This document shows positions 13,236-15,385 of a stretch of DNA of 15,385 nt, piece after piece; positions within the stretch are counted from its first letter, which is position 1; every line of letters starts with the position of its first letter. The stretch spans positions 1-15,385 of the forward strand of contig DNND01000038.1 of NCBI GenBank assembly GCA_003488005.1, in the 5' to 3' direction. The notes below the pieces were generated by a model. It ran no database searches, had not been told where the DNA came from, and saw only the letters and a list, made by a program, of their open reading frames with translations. The position numbers were made by a program, and so were the translations under genes. Source of the stretch: Blastocatellia bacterium (GTDB taxonomy: Bacteria; Acidobacteriota; Blastocatellia; Pyrinomonadales; Pyrinomonadaceae).

Positions 13236-15223
13236 CACGCCAACTGCAGCTCGCGCTCGCGCAGAAATTTTATGCGGTCGCGCAACTCCGCGGCTCGCTC
13301 AAACTCAAAACGCTTTGCCGCGCCGCGCATTTCCACTTCCAACCTGACGATCGTCGCCTCGATGTGTTCCGGCGAGTAGTCTTCAATCTCTTCCCATTCC
13401 GCCGGCGTCTTGAAGTAATCGGCTTCGGAGACGGAAATCAAGGTTGACTCGATCGGTTTCACAATCGTTTGCGGCGTGATTCCGTTGTCGAGATTGTACT
13501 GCTCCTGAATTGCGCGGCGCCGATTAGTTTCGTCCATCGCCCGCTTCATTGAATCGGTGATGCGATCAGCGTAGAGAATTGCTGTGCCACGAACGTTACG
13601 TGCAGTGCGGCCAATCGTTTGGATCAGCGATTGTTCCGAACGCAGAAAGCCTTCCTTGTCGGCGTCGAGAATCGCCACCAGCGAAACTTCCGGCAAATCC
13701 AGACCCTCGCGCAACAAATTGATGCCGACCAAAACATCAAACTCGCCACGCCTCAAGTCACGCAGAATTTTGATTCGCTCAAGCGTCTCAACATCTGAAT
13801 GCAGGTAACGAACGCGCACGCCGACTTCCGTGAAATACTCGGTCAGATCTTCAGCCATGCGTTTGGTCAGCGTCGTGACCAACACGCGCTCGTTCTGCTC
13901 GGCGCGCTGCCGGCACTGTTCCAGCAGATGATCTATTTGACCTTTAACAGGGTGTACTTCGACCTGCGGATCGGTAAGACCAGTCGGCCTGATGATTTGT
14001 TCGACTACTTCGCCGCCGGATTTCGTCAGCTCGTAATGTCCCGGCGTTGCCGACACATAAATAGCCTGGCCGATGCGCGTTTCAAATTCCTGGAAATTCA
14101 ACGGTCGATTGTCTAATGCCGACGGCAGCCGAAATCCGTACTCGACCAACGTGCGCTTGCGCGACTGATCTCCTTCAAACATGCCACGCACCTGCGGAAT
14201 GCTCTGGTGCGATTCGTCAATCACCATCATCGTGTCGCGCGGCAGATAATCCAACAGCGTCGGCGGCGGCTCGCCCGCTTTCTTTCCTGTCAAATGGCGC
14301 GAATAATTTTCGATGCCGCGACAGAAACCCATCTCTTTGATCAGCTCCAGATCGAACATCGTGCGTTGATGCAGCCGTTGCGCTTCAAGCAGTTTGCCTT
14401 CCTGAATCAACTTTGGTTCCCACCATTCCAACTCTTCCTTGATCGACTTTAGCGCGCGACGAACCGTCGGCTTGGACATCACATAATGGCTCTTCGGATA
14501 GATCGGAACGCGCGTGGTGTGCTTCTGGATAACCTCGCCGAGTAACGGATCGATGGTGGAAATCGAGTCAACCTCGTCGCCCCACAACTCAATACGAAAC
14601 GCCTGGTCCTGATAACTTGGGAACACTTCAACCACATCGCCGCGCACGCGAAAGGTGCCGCGCTGAAAGTTCACATCGGATCGTTCGTACTGCAGCTCGA
14701 CCAGTTTTTGCAGCAGCGTTTCCCGCGCGATGCGTGCGCCGGGCTCGAGAAAAAGCAGCATGCCGTAGTACGCATCCGGATCGCCGAGGCCGTAAATGCA
14801 CGAGACGCTGGCCACGACGATCACGTCACGCCGCTCAAACAACGCGCGCGTCGCCGACATCCGGAGCCGATCAATCTCTTCGTTGATGATCGCTTCTTTT
14901 TCAATGTAGACATCGGCAGCCGGAACATAAGCCTCGGGTTGGTAATAGTCGTAATACGAAACGAAGTACTCAACCGCATTCTCGGGAAAGAGCGATTTGA
15001 ATTCCTGATACAGCTGGGCTGCCAGCGTTTTGTTATGGGCCAGCACCAGCGTGGGACGCTGCGTGCGCTCGATTACGCTGGCGATTGTAAAGGTTTTGCC
15101 GCTGCCGGTTATGCCAAGTAGGACCTGATCTTTCAACCCATCGTCAAGACCGCGAACCAGGGTTTCAATCGCCTGCGGCTGATCGCCTTTAGGCTCGTAA
15201 GTTGTATGAAGTTTGAATGCCAT
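13235..15223 (-). CDS. uvrB: Excinuclease ABC subunit B
   Basis: UvrB is the damage-verifying helicase-like subunit of the UvrABC nucleotide excision repair complex, loaded on DNA by UvrA and recruiting UvrC. The 662-aa product is full length. Walker A GITGSGKT lies at 37-44, and the DNA-clamping beta-hairpin region starts at YYDYYQPEAYVP (90-101). The Walker B box VIDESH spans 334-339, followed by SATPG at 391-395 and helicase motif VI QTIGRTARN at 535-543. The C-terminal UVR coiled-coil motif (about 625-660, FERAAELRDRIKFLRE) binds UvrC. The ATG at 15223 gives the usual MAFKLHTTYEPKGDQPQAI start. No Shine-Dalgarno sequence is visible: a heptamer repeat array begins 6 nt upstream. No LexA-type operator is recognisable in the 162 nt available. 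Confidence 0.98.
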   Translation of the reverse strand: MAFKLHTTYEPKGDQPQAIETLVRGLDDGLKDQVLLGITGSGKTFTIASVIERTQRPTLVLAHNKTLAAQLYQEFKSLFPENAVEYFVSYYDYYQPEAYVPAADVYIEKEAIINEEIDRLRMSATRALFERRDVIVVASVSCIYGLGDPDAYYGMLLFLEPGARIARETLLQKLVELQYERSDVNFQRGTFRVRGDVVEVFPSYQDQAFRIELWGDEVDSISTIDPLLGEVIQKHTTRVPIYPKSHYVMSKPTVRRALKSIKEELEWWEPKLIQEGKLLEAQRLHQRTMFDLELIKEMGFCRGIENYSRHLTGKKAGEPPPTLLDYLPRDTMMVIDESHQSIPQVRGMFEGDQSRKRTLVEYGFRLPSALDNRPLNFQEFETRIGQAIYVSATPGHYELTKSGGEVVEQIIRPTGLTDPQVEVHPVKGQIDHLLEQCRQRAEQNERVLVTTLTKRMAEDLTEYFTEVGVRVRYLHSDVETLERIKILRDLRRGEFDVLVGINLLREGLDLPEVSLVAILDADKEGFLRSEQSLIQTIGRTARNVRGTAILYADRITDSMKRAMDETNRRRAIQEQYNLDNGITPQTIVKPIESTLISVSEADYFKTPAEWEEIEDYSPEHIEATIVRLEVEMRGAAKRFEFERAAELRDRIKFLRERELQLA

Positions 15224-15229
15224 GAACTG

Positions 15230-15286
15230 GTAAATAGTAAATGGTAAATCCGTAAATCGTAAATCGTGAATCGTAAATCGTAAATA
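15230..15286. repeat. Heptamer tandem array upstream of uvrB
   Basis: On the plus strand the units are GTAAATA, GTAAATG, GTAAATC, one extra C (15251), then GTAAATC, GTAAATC, GTGAATC, GTAAATC, GTAAATA. This gives eight copies of a 7-bp unit with consensus GTAAATC and a single-base phase slip. The array starts 6 nt upstream of the uvrB start codon and occupies its 5' untranslated region. The same unit GTAAATC is the fifth unit of the aroC array. Confidence 0.9.
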
Positions 15287-15307
15287 GGAAACGCCAAGTG
15301 CTCATAA

Positions 15308-15385
15308 ATGGTGGGGTTCAAATATGAAGTGCAAGGCCCTGAACGCCAACGGCGCGGACTGGAATAGCCAGGGGCAAAGTGCTGA
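15308..15385 (+). repeat. Probable fragment of a dispersed repeat at the right edge
   Basis: The plus strand from the ATG at 15308 translates to a 19-residue peptide containing KYEVQGPERQRRGLE and ends with TAG at 15365-15367. I recall this peptide pattern (VQGPERQRRGLE, then a stop, then PGA) as a recurrent translated intergenic repeat in acidobacterial genomes; that is memory, not a search. A second frame from the ATG at 15324 stays open to the window edge (ALNANGADWNSQGQSA). Neither looks like a real gene. The element is cut by the end of the window. Confidence 0.45.

Noticed and set aside
15230..15286. Iteron-type replication origin
   Set aside because: No replication initiator gene or DnaA boxes are visible, and the surroundings are housekeeping genes.
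15133..15321. 62-residue minus-strand frame containing repeated IYDLRFT-like peptides
   Set aside because: The repetition is just translation of the heptamer array in another frame, and the rest overlaps uvrB.

Overview
This window looks like a chromosomal housekeeping segment of a Gram-negative-type bacterium, most likely an acidobacterium of the Blastocatellia/Pyrinomonadaceae kind. That placement is an inference. It rests on an Asn-rich secreted tail on a PASTA protein, a BamD-like periplasmic repeat protein, intergenic gaps filled with short palindromic and heptameric repeats, and a repeat at the right edge that I recall from such genomes. No rRNA or tRNA gene, CRISPR array, phage gene or complete insertion sequence is visible.

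All fourteen supported genes lie on the minus strand, so transcription runs from the right edge to the left. From right to left: uvrB (excision repair) and an FAD-linked GlcD/D-lactate-dehydrogenase-type oxidase overlap by one base (TGATG). Next come aroC (chorismate synthase), an antitoxin and PemK/MazF-type toxin pair overlapping by 8 nt, def (peptide deformylase), a pruA/rocA-type aldehyde dehydrogenase, fmt (Met-tRNA formyltransferase) and rsmB (16S rRNA m5C methyltransferase, overlapping fmt). After these come a membrane-anchored PASTA protein, rpe (ribulose-phosphate 3-epimerase) and a BamD-like TPR protein ending at a clear intrinsic terminator. The left end holds a small four-helix membrane protein and a secreted CAP/SCP-domain protein.

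The def, fmt, rsmB, PASTA gene and rpe order resembles the conserved def-fmt-rsmB-(phosphatase, PASTA kinase)-rpe neighbourhood of many bacteria. Here pruA sits between def and fmt, and the kinase is reduced to a transmembrane helix plus one PASTA domain. Def and Fmt remove and add the same formyl group at translation initiation. RsmB acts on the decoding centre of 16S rRNA.

The most unusual content is between the genes. There are two arrays of 7-bp tandem repeats, one touching the start codon of aroC and one 6 nt from that of uvrB. They share the exact unit GTAAATC. A 155-bp cloverleaf-like palindrome fills the pruA-fmt gap and ends 7 nt before the fmt start. A perfect 26-bp inverted repeat lies between def and pruA. 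A compound palindrome occupies bases 1-229, and a REP-like sequence lies at the right edge. I see no new multi-gene system; the repeat placement is the part most worth following up.
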